The notes: generated by a model from the sequence alone, not told the origin. DNA of 64,000 bases from Magnetospirillum aberrantis SpK (GCF_011022235.1 NZ_JAAIYP010000040.1:26402-90401); one strand, 5' to 3'; positions 1-9,359 are shown, counted from the stretch's first letter. Numbers and translations are program-made.

Positions 1-1607
1 CCGCCTGCCGCGCGGGCATAGACCTGTTGACGCACCAGACTGAGGAAGCTCTCGGTGGGGGTCCCCGGGGTGTTGTCGAGAACGCGGTTCTGCCAGCCGG
101 GGCCGGGCAGGGCCTGGGCGGCGGCCAGGGCGGCGTCAAGCGCCGCCGGCGCGTCCTCGGCCAATCCCACCAGTTCCTCGGCCCGGCGTTTCAGCCCACG
201 CGCCCGCGACCGGGCACCGTCGCCTTCCGGTCCCAATAGCCAGCGCCGCACCTCTGTCGCCTCGAAACCGCTGAGATGGGCGGAAAAGGCGCTGTCGGCC
301 GCCTCGAACACATGATGGCCCTCGTCGAACACCAGCCGGGTCGGCTGGTTGGCGTCGTCAAGTCCGCCCAAGGCCGCCTGGATCATCACCAGGGCATGGT
401 TGGCGATGACGATGTCGGCCCGCCGCGCCCGGCGGACGGCCTTTTCGATGAAGCACTTGTTGAAGTGGGGGCAGCCGGAAAAGATGCATTCGCCCCGGCG
501 GTCGGCCAGCCCCAAGGTGCGGGGGCGGCCCAACAGGTCGCTCAGCCAGCCGGGAAAGTCGCCGCCCACCATGTCGCCGTCGCGGGTCGCCAACAGCCAC
601 CGTGCCATCAGCCCCGTCGCCACCGCCTCGTTGGGACGGTTGCGCATCATCTGTTCTTCGTAGTTCAACAGACAGGCATAGTTCTCGCGACCCTTGCGCA
701 CCACCACCCGGCGGGCCTTTTCCAGCGGGTCGGGAAACAGCCGGTCCAGTTCGGAATCCAACTGGCGCTGAAGGTTGCGGGTGTGGGTGCTGATCCACAC
801 CGGGGCGCCGTTCTTTTCCGCCCACAGACTGGCGGGCGCGATATAGCCCAGCGTCTTGCCGGTGCCGGTGCCGGCCTCGGCCAGCACCACGCGCGGTTCG
901 CCCATGCGGTCGCGCGGTACGAAGGCCGCCGCCGCCGCCGAGGCGTAATCGGCCTGGGCCGGGCGCTGTTCCGCCCCGCTTCCCAGGATGGCGGTCAGGC
1001 GGGCGCGGGCTTCGTCCGGTTCCACCGGGACGTTGCCGGGGGGCGGCTCGGGGGCGTGTTCCGACCATTCCGGCAGCCGTTCCCAAACCCGCAGACCGTT
1101 GTTGCGCTCCGCGTCTCCTTGGACACCCAGGGCGGCCAGGACGGCGGTGCCCCAGCTCCATCCCGCCCGCGCCATGGCCCAGGCGATGGAACGGGTGTCG
1201 GCGGCCCGCGCCGCGGTGTCGCCGGCGGTGCGTCCGGCCAGTTCCTCCAGCAGACGGCGGGCCGCGCGGAACAGTCCTTCGGCCTCGTCCTCGGGATCGG
1301 CCGGCGGGGCCAGGCCGGCTGCCTCGATCACCCCCTTGGCGGTGGGCAGGCAAAAGCGTGCCGGACGGACAAAGGCGAACAGTTCAAGGATGTCCAGGCA
1401 TGGGAACGGCTCGATCCCCAAACGTCCGGCCACCGCCGGGCCGTGGCACAGCAACGGGGGCGTGGCTCGCGCCGCGCTTGCCGCCTCGGACAGGGACAGG
1501 TTGTGGAACTCGCCGTCGGTGTCGAGCAGCACGGCGCCCCTGACCCCGGCGACCAGGGCGGGAACATGCGGCAGGACGAAACGCGGCGGGGACGGGGGCG
1601 TGGACAT
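1..1607 (-). CDS. dinG: DinG-family ATP-dependent DNA helicase (C-terminus cut by window edge)
   Basis: A superfamily 2 helicase of the XPD/DinG type, expected to unwind DNA 5' to 3' in the cytoplasm during repair. Reading from an ATG at 1607, the protein shows a Walker A motif (AEAGTGTGKT, about residues 243-252), the iron-sulphur cysteines of this family (one Cys near residue 311 and a C-x4-C-x5-C cluster near 373-386, CIFSGCPHFNKC) and a DEGHH Walker B box near 429. About 535 codons are visible and no stop is reached, so the helicase C-terminal half lies outside the window. The first 200 or so residues are a poorly conserved leader seen in many alphaproteobacterial homologues. The family assignment is firm; the precise cellular role is inferred. 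Confidence 0.9.
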   Translation of the reverse strand, partial: MSTPPSPPRFVLPHVPALVAGVRGAVLLDTDGEFHNLSLSEAASAARATPPLLCHGPAVAGRLGIEPFPCLDILELFAFVRPARFCLPTAKGVIEAAGLAPPADPEDEAEGLFRAARRLLEELAGRTAGDTAARAADTRSIAWAMARAGWSWGTAVLAALGVQGDAERNNGLRVWERLPEWSEHAPEPPPGNVPVEPDEARARLTAILGSGAEQRPAQADYASAAAAAFVPRDRMGEPRVVLAEAGTGTGKTLGYIAPASLWAEKNGAPVWISTHTRNLQRQLDSELDRLFPDPLEKARRVVVRKGRENYACLLNYEEQMMRNRPNEAVATGLMARWLLATRDGDMVGGDFPGWLSDLLGRPRTLGLADRRGECIFSGCPHFNKCFIEKAVRRARRADIVIANHALVMIQAALGGLDDANQPTRLVFDEGHHVFEAADSAFSAHLSGFEATEVRRWLLGPEGDGARSRARGLKRRAEELVGLAEDAPAALDAALAAAQALPGPGWQNRVLDNTPGTPTESFLSLVRQQVYARAAG

Positions 1608-1731
1608 GGCGCGGAGTATAGGGGGAATGGCCGGGGGAACAAAGCGTGTATTCTTGCCTGTCGCACGCCGCCGTGGCGGTGGTGGCCGGATGGTGCTTCA
1701 ATGGTTTCGCAACCTTTGGAACGCCGCTGCC

Positions 1732-2031
1732 ATGCTTCGCCCGCTTCTGTGTGCCCTGCTGCTGTGTCCCGCCGCCGCCCTGGCCGCCGACCCGCCCCGG
1801 TCCTCGGCCGACACGGTGATTCTGGCCGATCCCGAACAGGGACGCACGATCGGCAAGGTCGGCGGTGAGCCGGTCATCCTGCTCGACACCGGCAACGGGA
1901 CGGTGGGCAAGATGGGCAAGGACAAGGTGATGTTGCACAAGGACGGGCGCGGCAACACCCTGGGCAAGGTCGGCGACCGCAAGCTGTTCTGTCATACCGA
2001 CGCGGTTTCGGGCGTCACCTTGTGCAAGTAG
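1732..2031 (+). CDS. small exported repeat protein of unknown function
   Basis: A 99-residue protein that starts with a clear signal peptide (MLRPLLCALLLCPAAALAA, cleavage expected before DPP). The mature part is about 80 residues and is built from three similar units, each ending in an I/V/L-G-K-V/M-G turn (TIGKVGG, TVGKMGK, TLGKVGD), spaced about 20 residues apart. Two cysteines sit at the C-terminus (FCHTD and TLCK), which could form a disulphide in the periplasm. No ribosome-binding site is obvious for this ATG; an in-frame ATG at 1690 is an alternative but would spoil the signal peptide. It is transcribed divergently from the helicase gene. I do not recognise the family. Confidence 0.6.
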   Translation: MLRPLLCALLLCPAAALAADPPRSSADTVILADPEQGRTIGKVGGEPVILLDTGNGTVGKMGKDKVMLHKDGRGNTLGKVGDRKLFCHTDAVSGVTLCK

Positions 2032-2032
2032 C

Positions 2033-2605
2033 TCAGGGACAGGGGTGCTGTCTGTTGCGGGTGTCGCATAGCGACACCGTGCGGGCGAATTCGCCCCATT
2101 CCTTCAGCATGTCGGGGGGGAAAGCCGGGTTCTGGTCGCGGCCGAAGGCCGGGCCGCGCCATTGCCGCTGGACCGCGTAAAGACCTTCGCGCCCTCGAAT
2201 GACCTGGATCAGGGCGAAACTGCCCATGCCGGAAGCGCGGCCCTTGGTGCAGGTGACGGTGACCGTGGCGCTGGGATAGCCGTTGTTCTGGGTCTCGGAG
2301 ACCGGGCCGGGGCCGACGGCTTCGCAATTGTCGCGGCTGTAGGCGATGATGCTTTCGATGAAGGCGCGGGCCGATTGGTCCGAGTTGGGGTACATCTGGA
2401 CGGTGATGGCCTGGGTCCACTGCGTCTCGCCCTCGCCCGGCGGGAACAGGCGGGTGATGACCATCTTTTCGCCGCGCTGGATGGGAACCGTGCTCCAGCC
2501 GGCGGGCGCCCCCATCAGCAGCCGTTCACCGTACTGGATCTGAGCCATTGTCGATGCGGGGGCCGACAGGCACAGGGCGGCGGCAAGGATGGCGGCGTGA
2601 CGCAT
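2033..2605 (-). CDS. exported protein of unknown function
   Basis: A 190-residue protein with a Sec signal peptide (MRHAAILAAALCLSAPASTMA, cleavage likely before QIQYG). The start at 2605 is chosen because a strong purine-rich ribosome-binding site (GGGGGGAAAG) precedes it; an upstream in-frame start would run into mutY. The mature protein is globular, with four cysteines (DNCEA, TVTCT, SLCDT, HPCP) that could pair in the periplasm. It follows mutY by 13 bp on the same strand, so the two are probably cotranscribed, but nothing links their functions. The stop almost abuts the convergent gene ending at 2031. No family is recognised. Confidence 0.7.
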   Translation of the reverse strand: MRHAAILAAALCLSAPASTMAQIQYGERLLMGAPAGWSTVPIQRGEKMVITRLFPPGEGETQWTQAITVQMYPNSDQSARAFIESIIAYSRDNCEAVGPGPVSETQNNGYPSATVTVTCTKGRASGMGSFALIQVIRGREGLYAVQRQWRGPAFGRDQNPAFPPDMLKEWGEFARTVSLCDTRNRQHPCP

Positions 2606-2618
2606 GTTCTTTCCCCCC

Positions 2619-3689
2619 TCAATAGGCCTTGGCCAAAGCGTGGCGGACCAACTTGCGCATGATGGTCGGCAAGGCCTGGTCGCCCAATTGGTCCAACGGA
2701 CACCATATACCACGGGCCAGCGGGTTGTTGCCGGTGCGTGCCGTCGCCAGCCGCATTTCCAGGTGGAAGTGGGTGAAGGTGTGCCGGACCAGACCGGGCA
2801 ACAGCCGCCATTCCGCGTTCAGCGGCGCCTCGGCCCGTGCCGGTTCCAGTTCCCACGCTCCGCCCTCGCGCCAAGGGGTCGAAGGAACTTCCATCATGCC
2901 GCCCAACAGGCCGCTGGGCGGGCGGCGGCGCAACAGGACGGCGCCATCCTTGCGCACGGTCCAGAACGCCAGACCGTGGCGGGTCGGCTTTTCCGCCTTT
3001 TCCACCTTGGCCGGCAGACTTTCCTCGATCCCCAGCTTGCGGCCTTCGCACGCATCCATCCATGGGCACAGGCCGCAGGCCGGGTTGCGCGGCGTGCAGA
3101 TGGTGGCGCCAAGATCCATCACCGCCTGGGCATAGTCGCCCGGCCGCGTTTCGGGGGTCAGGCTGGCGGCGTGGCCCTTCAATGTCGGCTTGGCGGCGGG
3201 CAGCGGTTCGCGCACCGCGAACAGCCGGGCCATGACCCGTTCGACGTTGCCGTCCATCACCACCGCCCGGCGCCCGAAGGCGATGGCGGCGATGGCGGCG
3301 GCGGTGTAGTCGCCGATTCCCGGCAGCTTGCGCAATGCGTCCTCGTCGTCGGGGAAATGCCCTTCACGCCATTCGCTCACCACCTGGGCGCATTTGTGCA
3401 GGTTGCGGGCGCGGGCGTAATAGCCCAGTCCCGCCCAGGCGTGCATGACGTCCTCGACCGGGGCCTGGGCCAGGGCGTGGACGCTTGGCCACCGCTCCAG
3501 GAAACGCAGGAAGTAGGGGGCGACCGCCTGGACGGTGGTCTGTTGCAGCATCACCTCCGACAGCCAGACCCGATAGGGATCGGCCATCTCGCCGGGGCGG
3601 GCCCGCCATGGCAGCAGCCGGGCGTTGCGGTCGTACCAATCGAGCAGACGAAGGGGAAGGGAGGTGGGCGAGGGCATGGGCTTAACCAT
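2619..3689 (-). CDS. mutY: A/G-specific adenine DNA glycosylase
   Basis: MutY removes adenine mispaired with 8-oxoguanine or guanine in base-excision repair. The 356-residue product carries the helix-hairpin-helix motif (LPGIGDYTAAA), the catalytic aspartate downstream in VVMDGNV, and the C-terminal iron-sulphur loop with four cysteines (C-TPRNPA-C-GL-C-PWMDA-C). The last 110 residues form the NUDIX-like domain that recognises 8-oxoG. The ATG at 3689 is preferred because AGGGGTG lies just upstream; an ATG four codons later (3677) is also possible. The dsbA-like and smc genes nearby are a common alphaproteobacterial neighbourhood. Confidence 0.95.
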   Translation of the reverse strand: MVKPMPSPTSLPLRLLDWYDRNARLLPWRARPGEMADPYRVWLSEVMLQQTTVQAVAPYFLRFLERWPSVHALAQAPVEDVMHAWAGLGYYARARNLHKCAQVVSEWREGHFPDDEDALRKLPGIGDYTAAAIAAIAFGRRAVVMDGNVERVMARLFAVREPLPAAKPTLKGHAASLTPETRPGDYAQAVMDLGATICTPRNPACGLCPWMDACEGRKLGIEESLPAKVEKAEKPTRHGLAFWTVRKDGAVLLRRRPPSGLLGGMMEVPSTPWREGGAWELEPARAEAPLNAEWRLLPGLVRHTFTHFHLEMRLATARTGNNPLARGIWCPLDQLGDQALPTIMRKLVRHALAKAY

Positions 3690-3826
3690 AGGCGAAATCA
3701 CCCCTATGCCGCCACGGGCAAGAACAGGAAGCGGCGATTGCGGCGAAACTGCCCAGGCCATCCTTGTTTCGCGCCGCGCTCGCCCCTAATATCCCGACCT
3801 CTTGAACGCTCCGCAGGGAGGGAAAG

Positions 3827-4453
3827 GTGAAGAACGTCGTTCGTCTGTTCGCGGTTTTGGCGTCGTTGTGCGCCGCTGGTGCCGCTTTCGCCGCCGACAA
3901 GGCCGGAACCCCCGCTGCCGACAAGGCCGATACCTTCGCCATCGACCATGTGATGGGCAAGGCCGACGCCCCCATCACCATCATCGAATACGCCTCGACC
4001 ACCTGCGGCCATTGCGCCAACCTGCATACCGAGACGTTGCCCAAGATCAAGGCCGAATGGATCGATACCGGCAAGGCTAAGCTGATCTATCGCGATTTTC
4101 CCACCGCGCCGGCGCACATGTCCATCGGCGCCTCGATGATCGCCCATTGCGCCGGACCCGAGCGTTATTACGGCGTTCTGGCTCTGATCATGGAACAGCA
4201 GCACAAGTGGATGGAATCGTCCAACCCGCTTGATTCCCTGAAGAAGCTGGTGCGCATCGCCGGCATTACCGGTCAGGACGTGGATGCCTGTCTGGGACGC
4301 CAGGACCTTGCCAACGCCATCCAGGATCGGGCACGTGCCGGCAACACCACCTTCGGCATCGAGGCGACGCCCACCATGATCATCAACGGCACCGTCGTCG
4401 AGGGGCACGACCCGGAAAAGATCTTCCAGGTGTTGAAGGACGCCGCCAAGTAG
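3827..4453 (+). CDS. DsbA-family periplasmic thiol:disulphide oxidoreductase
   Basis: A 208-residue exported thioredoxin-fold protein. A signal peptide (MKNVVRLFAVLASLCAAGAAFA) is followed by a linker and then the active site CGHC in STTCGHCANLH at about residues 64-67; the cis-proline loop is EATPTMI near the C-terminus. Such proteins introduce or rearrange disulphides in the periplasm; the DsbA_4/Com1-like subgroup often has one extra Cys pair, and two further cysteines are seen here (AHCAG, DACLG). The start is a GTG with a strong GGGAGGG site. It sits directly upstream of smc, an arrangement that recurs in alphaproteobacteria. Exact substrates are unknown. Confidence 0.9.
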   Translation: MKNVVRLFAVLASLCAAGAAFAADKAGTPAADKADTFAIDHVMGKADAPITIIEYASTTCGHCANLHTETLPKIKAEWIDTGKAKLIYRDFPTAPAHMSIGASMIAHCAGPERYYGVLALIMEQQHKWMESSNPLDSLKKLVRIAGITGQDVDACLGRQDLANAIQDRARAGNTTFGIEATPTMIINGTVVEGHDPEKIFQVLKDAAK

Positions 4454-4490
4454 GGCGCGCCCGGATACTGGCGGGTAGGGGGCCCGTGCC

Positions 4491-7400
4491 GTGATCGCGT
4501 TCACCAGGCTGCGTCTGTCGGGGTTCAAATCCTTCGTCGATGCCACCGAGCTTTTGATCGAGCCGGGCATGACGGGGGTGGTCGGCCCCAACGGTTGCGG
4601 CAAGTCGAATTTGATCGAGGCGTTGCGTTGGGTGATGGGCGAGACGTCGGCGCGCCAGATGCGCGGCGGCGAGATGGACGACGTCATCTTCGGCGGCACG
4701 TCCAACCGCCCGGCCCGCAACCTGGCCGAGGTCAGCGTCGGTCTGGACAATTCCAAGCGCAGCGCGCCGCCGCAATACGACATCGACGAGCTTGAGGTCA
4801 TCCGCCGTATCGAACGCGGCCAGGGGTCGGCCTATCGCGTCAATGGCAAGGATGTGCGCGCCCGCGACGTGCAGTTGCTGTTCGCCGACGCCTCGACCGG
4901 CGCGCGGTCCTCGGGACTGGTCAGCCAGGGTCGGGTCGGCGCCTTGATCAACGCCAAGCCGGCGGAGCGGCGCGGCCTGTTGGAAGAGGCGGCGGGAATT
5001 TCCGGCCTTTATTCCCGTCGGCACGAGGCCGAGTTGCGCCTCAAGAACGCCGAAGGCAACCTGGACCGCCTGGACGACGTGCTCGCCACCTTGGACGAGC
5101 AGCTTCGCGGCTTGCAGAAACAGGCCCGTCAGGCGGTGCGCTACCGTACCGTTTCCGAACAGATCAAGGCCATCGAGGCCCAGCTTCTGTACCTGCATTG
5201 GCTGGAGGCGCTGGCCGGGATCGACGCCGCCCGCGCCGCCATGAAGGAAGCCGAGTTGCGGGTCGAGGAGGCGACCGAACTGGCGGCGGTCGCCGCCGCC
5301 CGCCAGGCCGAGACAGCCGCCGGCTTGCCCGAACTGCGCCGCCGCGACGCCGAGGTCCAGGGGGCTTTCCAGCGCCTTCTGGTCGAGCGCGAACAGTTGG
5401 AGGGCGAGGAAGGGCGTCTGGCCGAAACCCGGCGGGATCTGGAAAGCCGGTTGGCCCAGTCCACCAGCGATCTTCAGAAGGAACACGCCCGCGCCGCCGA
5501 CGCCGAAGGCGCGGTCGAGCGTCTGGCCGGCGAGGAAGCGGCGATCCGCGAGGCGGCCCAGGGCGAGGACGAAGCGCGGGAAGAGGCCGATGTCGCCGTC
5601 GAGGCCGCCGCCCAAGGGGTGGCGGCGGTGGAAAAGGACCTTTCCCGCGTCATGGAGGAGGTGGCTGCCGCCGACGCCGAACGCGCCGCCGCCCTGCGCC
5701 GCCTGGCCGAGGCCGAGAATCGCCGCGACCGCCTTAAGGAACGTGTGCTTCAGGTCGAGGCGCAGAAGGCCCAGGCGGAACAGGAAGGAGTGGACCGCGC
5801 CGAGCTGACGGCGGCCGAGATGGACCTGGAATCGGCGCTGGAATACCTGGAAGAAAGCCGCGCCGAGGCCGAGGAATGGGACAAGAAGCGGGTCCAGGCC
5901 ATGGCCGCCCGAGAATCGGCGCGCGACGCCTTTCAGGCGGCGAACGCTTCCCGCTCCCGTCTGGCCGCCGAGGCCGAGGCGCTGAACGACGTTCTGGCGC
6001 AAGGCGCCAGCGGCGACCATGTGCCGGTGCTGGACGCGGTCAGCGCCGCCGCCGGCACCGAACCGGCCCTGGCCGCCGCCTTGGGCGACGACCTGTCGGC
6101 GTCGTTGGATGTCGCCGCGCCGTTGCATTGGCAGGCCTTGCCGCCGCTCGAACATGCCCCGGTCCTGCCGACGGGGGCCGAACCGCTGGCCCGTTTCGTC
6201 TCCGCGCCGCCGGCATTGGCGCGGCGCCTGTCACAGGTCGGAATGGTGGCCAACGTGGCCGAGGCCGAACGGCTGCGTTCCGAACTGGCGGTGGGGCAAC
6301 GTCTGGTCACCCGCGACGGCGACCTGGTCCGCTGGGACGGTTTCGTCGCCCGTGCCGGCGCTCCCAGCCCCATGGCGCTGCGTCTGGCCCAGCGCAACCG
6401 GCTGCGCGAGTTGGAGGCGCGTCTTGAGGACGCCGAAATGGGGGTCGAGGAAGCGCGAGGCCGCGTCGAAGAGGCCACCCAGGCGGTCGAGGAGGCCACC
6501 GAGAACGAACGTGCCGCCAAGGACGCGGTCAAGCGGGCCGAGGTCGAGACCACCAAGGCCCGCGACGAACACGGCAAGCTGGCGCAACGCTTCGCCGCCC
6601 ACGAATCGCGTCTGTCCAGTCTGAACGAACAGGCCCAGGCGGCACGGGCCGACCTGGAGGAGGCCGAGGGCGAGTTGATGATGGCGCGCGAGACCGTCGC
6701 CGCCTTTCCTCAAAGTGCCGACGAGGGGCGCGACAAGGTCAATGCGCTGCGCGCCGATCTGGCCGAACGTCGTTCGGCCCTGGTCGAGGCGCGTTCGGCC
6801 CTGGATCGCATCGTCCGCGAGGCGGGCGAGCGCAAGCGCCGTCTGGATTCCATCGCCGGCGACATCGAATCGTGGCGTCGCCGTGCCGACAGCGCCCGGA
6901 CCCATGTGGAGGAGTTGCAGGAGCGGCGCGAGACGGTGATGTTGGAACTGGAACGTCTGTCCCAGGCCCCGGACACCTTCGCCCGCCGCCGGGCCGAATT
7001 GCTGGAACGCCTCGATGCCGCCGAGGGCGAGCGCAAACGCTCCGCCGATGCCCTGGCCGAGGCCGAGGGGATCCTGGCCGAAGCGGATCGGACCATGCGC
7101 GCGGCCGAGGCCGCCCTGGCCGCCGCGCGTGAGGACCGTATCCGCCGCGAGGCGGCGGTGTCGGCCGCCGACCAGCAATGCCGGGTGGTGGCGGGGCGCA
7201 TTTCCGAACGCCTGGACATGACGCCCGAGCAATTGCGCGGGATCGCCGGTTTGGTGGAAAACGAACGCCCCGACCTCGAAGAGCTTCAACGCAAGCTGGA
7301 TCGCCTGATGCGCGAACGTGACGCCATGGGGCCGGTCAACCTGCGGGCCGAACAGGAAGTGGCCGAACTCGAGGAACGCATGGCGGTCATGCGTGCCGAG

Positions 7401-7961
7401 AAGGACGACCTGGTCCAGGCCATCGCCAAGCTGCGCGGCGCCATCGCCGAATTGAACCGCGAAGGCCGCGAACGCCTGTTGGCCTCGTTCCAACAGGTGG
7501 ACCAGCACTTCCGCGATCTGTTCGTGAGGCTGTTCGGCGGCGGTCGCGCCCATCTGGCGCTGACCGAATCCGCCGACCCGCTGGAGGCTGGGCTGGAGAT
7601 CATGGCCTCGCCGCCGGGGAAACGGCTCCAGCAATTGTCGCTGCTGTCGGGTGGGGAACAGGCGTTGACCGCCTTGGCCCTGATCTTCGCGGTGTTCCTG
7701 ATCAATCCGGCGCCGATCTGCGTGCTGGACGAGGTGGACGCGCCTTTGGACGACGCCAATGTCGACCGCTTCTGCACGCTTGTCGAACGCATCGCCGGCA
7801 CTACCGGCACCCGCTTCCTGATCGTCACCCATCACCGCATGACCATGGCCCGCATGGACCGCCTTTATGGTGTCACCATGGCCGAGCGCGGCGTGTCGCA
7901 GCTGGTCTCGGTGGACCTCGCCCAGGCCGAGGCCATCCGCGAGACATCGGTGTCGTCCTGA
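4491..7961 (+). CDS. smc: chromosome segregation protein SMC
   Basis: An 1156-residue structural-maintenance-of-chromosomes ATPase that organises and segregates the nucleoid with ScpA/ScpB. The N-terminal head has Walker A (GPNGCGKSN, residues about 32-40); long Glu/Ala/Arg-rich coiled coils flank a hinge near residues 500-620; the C-terminal head has the ABC signature LSGGEQALTALAL (about 1052) and Walker B with VLDEVDAPLDD (about 1077). The start is GTG. Length is normal for the family. The gene lies 37 bp after the DsbA-like gene and may be cotranscribed with it. The 219-bp gap downstream holds GC-rich inverted repeats and then the atp promoter. Confidence 0.97.
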   Translation: MIAFTRLRLSGFKSFVDATELLIEPGMTGVVGPNGCGKSNLIEALRWVMGETSARQMRGGEMDDVIFGGTSNRPARNLAEVSVGLDNSKRSAPPQYDIDELEVIRRIERGQGSAYRVNGKDVRARDVQLLFADASTGARSSGLVSQGRVGALINAKPAERRGLLEEAAGISGLYSRRHEAELRLKNAEGNLDRLDDVLATLDEQLRGLQKQARQAVRYRTVSEQIKAIEAQLLYLHWLEALAGIDAARAAMKEAELRVEEATELAAVAAARQAETAAGLPELRRRDAEVQGAFQRLLVEREQLEGEEGRLAETRRDLESRLAQSTSDLQKEHARAADAEGAVERLAGEEAAIREAAQGEDEAREEADVAVEAAAQGVAAVEKDLSRVMEEVAAADAERAAALRRLAEAENRRDRLKERVLQVEAQKAQAEQEGVDRAELTAAEMDLESALEYLEESRAEAEEWDKKRVQAMAARESARDAFQAANASRSRLAAEAEALNDVLAQGASGDHVPVLDAVSAAAGTEPALAAALGDDLSASLDVAAPLHWQALPPLEHAPVLPTGAEPLARFVSAPPALARRLSQVGMVANVAEAERLRSELAVGQRLVTRDGDLVRWDGFVARAGAPSPMALRLAQRNRLRELEARLEDAEMGVEEARGRVEEATQAVEEATENERAAKDAVKRAEVETTKARDEHGKLAQRFAAHESRLSSLNEQAQAARADLEEAEGELMMARETVAAFPQSADEGRDKVNALRADLAERRSALVEARSALDRIVREAGERKRRLDSIAGDIESWRRRADSARTHVEELQERRETVMLELERLSQAPDTFARRRAELLERLDAAEGERKRSADALAEAEGILAEADRTMRAAEAALAAAREDRIRREAAVSAADQQCRVVAGRISERLDMTPEQLRGIAGLVENERPDLEELQRKLDRLMRERDAMGPVNLRAEQEVAELEERMAVMRAEKDDLVQAIAKLRGAIAELNREGRERLLASFQQVDQHFRDLFVRLFGGGRAHLALTESADPLEAGLEIMASPPGKRLQQLSLLSGGEQALTALALIFAVFLINPAPICVLDEVDAPLDDANVDRFCTLVERIAGTTGTRFLIVTHHRMTMARMDRLYGVTMAERGVSQLVSVDLAQAEAIRETSVSS

Positions 7962-8093
7962 CCTACCCGAGGGCGACTACCCCTTCGGGGAGGGGATTCC
8001 TCGTGGCAATGCGGTAGGACCACCCCGCATACCGCCGATGGGGGTTAGGATTTTTCAATGACCTCAAGTACTTGTGTTTGGCGGTTTCCCTTC

Positions 8094-8122
8094 TTGACAC
8101 GGGTGGGCTCTCCCCTTATGGT
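8094..8122 (+). promoter_or_regulatory. sigma70-type promoter of the ATP synthase F0 operon
   Basis: TTGACA at 8094-8099 is separated by 17 bp from TATGGT at 8117-8122, about 60 bp upstream of the first gene of the F0 operon. The perfect -35 box and good spacing make this the likely start of the atp transcript. The 7962-8090 stretch before it is GC-rich with short inverted repeats (for example GCGGTA/TACCGC) and no gene. Confidence 0.6.
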
Positions 8123-8180
8123 GCCCGCGCTTTTGGCACCGTTGTGATGGCGGTTGGGACTTTCAAGGGGCTCATCATCC

Positions 8181-8534
8181 ATGGCTGAGCAAGAAAATCC
8201 CTCACCGCTGGAGGATATCGAGGCCCGCCTGCGTGTTGCGCGGGGGGCGGAGACGGCAGCGCGGAAGGTCGGTCCGACCCATTCCGTCGCCAGCTCCGGT
8301 CTGGGTCTCGGGTTCCGAATCAGCATCGAGTTCGTCGCCGGCGTTGCGGTCGGTGTCGGAATTGGGTATGCCCTCGATCGTTGGTTGGGAACGGCCCCGA
8401 TCCTGATGGTGTTGTTTCTGCTCCTCGGCGGAGCGGCGGGCGTGATGAACGCCTATCGCGCGGCCAAGGGATTGGACGAGTCGGTCGGCCTCGGCGGTTC
8501 GCAGAGGCGTCGGTCGGAACGAACGGAAGAATAG
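8181..8534 (+). CDS. atpI: ATP synthase accessory protein AtpI
   Basis: A 117-residue membrane protein of the AtpI/AtpZ type, first gene of the F0 operon, thought to help assemble the c-ring or act as a Mg/Ca carrier for it. Two hydrophobic segments are visible (about residues 53-72, VAGVAVGVGIGYALDRWLG, and 76-96), the first containing the glycine-rich signature of the family, after a charged 45-residue cytoplasmic front. The ATG at 8181 has AGGGG upstream; an upstream in-frame start is less likely. It is followed 15 bp later by atpB. The assignment rests on position, topology and sequence together. Confidence 0.9.
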   Translation: MAEQENPSPLEDIEARLRVARGAETAARKVGPTHSVASSGLGLGFRISIEFVAGVAVGVGIGYALDRWLGTAPILMVLFLLLGGAAGVMNAYRAAKGLDESVGLGGSQRRRSERTEE

Positions 8535-8549
8535 GCGAGAGAGGCCAAG

Positions 8550-9299
8550 GTGGCAGAGAAGCATTCCCCGATGCAGCAGTTCGAGATCCACGCCCTGCCG
8601 GGTCTCGACTTCCATATTGGCGGCCTGAACGTTTCGTTCACCCAGTCCGCCCTGATGATGGTGATCGCCGTCGCCCTGATCACTGCCCTGCTGACCTTGT
8701 CGGTGCGCTCGCGCGCGCTGGTTCCCGGTCGCTGGCAGTCGCTGGCCGAGGTGCTCTACGAATTCGTCGCCGGCATGCTGCGCGACAACGTGGGTCAGGA
8801 GGGGCGTCCCTATTTCCCCTTCATCTTCACGCTGTTCATGTTCGTGCTGTTCGGCAACCTGCTGGGTCTGATCCCCTATGGTTTCGCCTTCACCAGCCAT
8901 GTGGTGGTGACCTTCGCCATGGCGGCGGTGGTGTTCGTCGGCGTGACCATCATCGGCTTCGCCCGTCACGGTCTGCACTTCCTGCGCATGTTCTTCCCGC
9001 ATGGTGCTCCGCTGCTGACGGCTTTCATCCTGATCCCGATCGAGCTGATCTCGTACTTCTCCCGTCCGTTCAGCCTGGCTATTCGTCTTTTCGCCAACAT
9101 GACGGTGGGCCACATCATCCTGTTCGTGATGGGCGGCTTCGTGGTCAGCCTCGGCGGCTTCTACATCCTGCCCGGTATCGTGCCGTTCGCCTTCCTGAGC
9201 GCCATCACCGTGCTGGAAATCGGTATCGCCTTGTTGCAGGCCTATGTGTTCACCATCCTGTCCTGCATCTACCTGCACGACGCCATCCACATGCACTGA
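8550..9299 (+). CDS. atpB: ATP synthase F0 subunit a
   Basis: Subunit a forms the proton half-channels next to the c-ring in the inner membrane. The 249-residue protein has the expected five or six transmembrane segments and the conserved region ELISYFSRPFSLAIRLFANM, which contains the essential arginine (in LAIRLFANM). The start is a GTG preceded by GAGAGAGG; ATG at 8571 would remove part of the periplasmic N-terminus. The gene belongs to a five-gene F0 operon separate from the F1 genes, as is usual in alphaproteobacteria. Confidence 0.97.
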   Translation: MAEKHSPMQQFEIHALPGLDFHIGGLNVSFTQSALMMVIAVALITALLTLSVRSRALVPGRWQSLAEVLYEFVAGMLRDNVGQEGRPYFPFIFTLFMFVLFGNLLGLIPYGFAFTSHVVVTFAMAAVVFVGVTIIGFARHGLHFLRMFFPHGAPLLTAFILIPIELISYFSRPFSLAIRLFANMTVGHIILFVMGGFVVSLGGFYILPGIVPFAFLSAITVLEIGIALLQAYVFTILSCIYLHDAIHMH

Positions 9300-9359
9300 T
9301 GCGCGTGGTGTAGGGCTAAGTTTTGTCTGGTTAGATCTTTTCCTCGAAGGAGCAAAAAT

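Noticed and set aside
276..1868. 530-codon plus-strand frame opposite the helicase gene
   Set aside because: High-GC antisense shadow; the minus-strand protein has helicase motifs and this one has none.
4383..6155. 590-codon minus-strand frame opposite smc
   Set aside because: Shadow of SMC coiled-coil codons; no family features.
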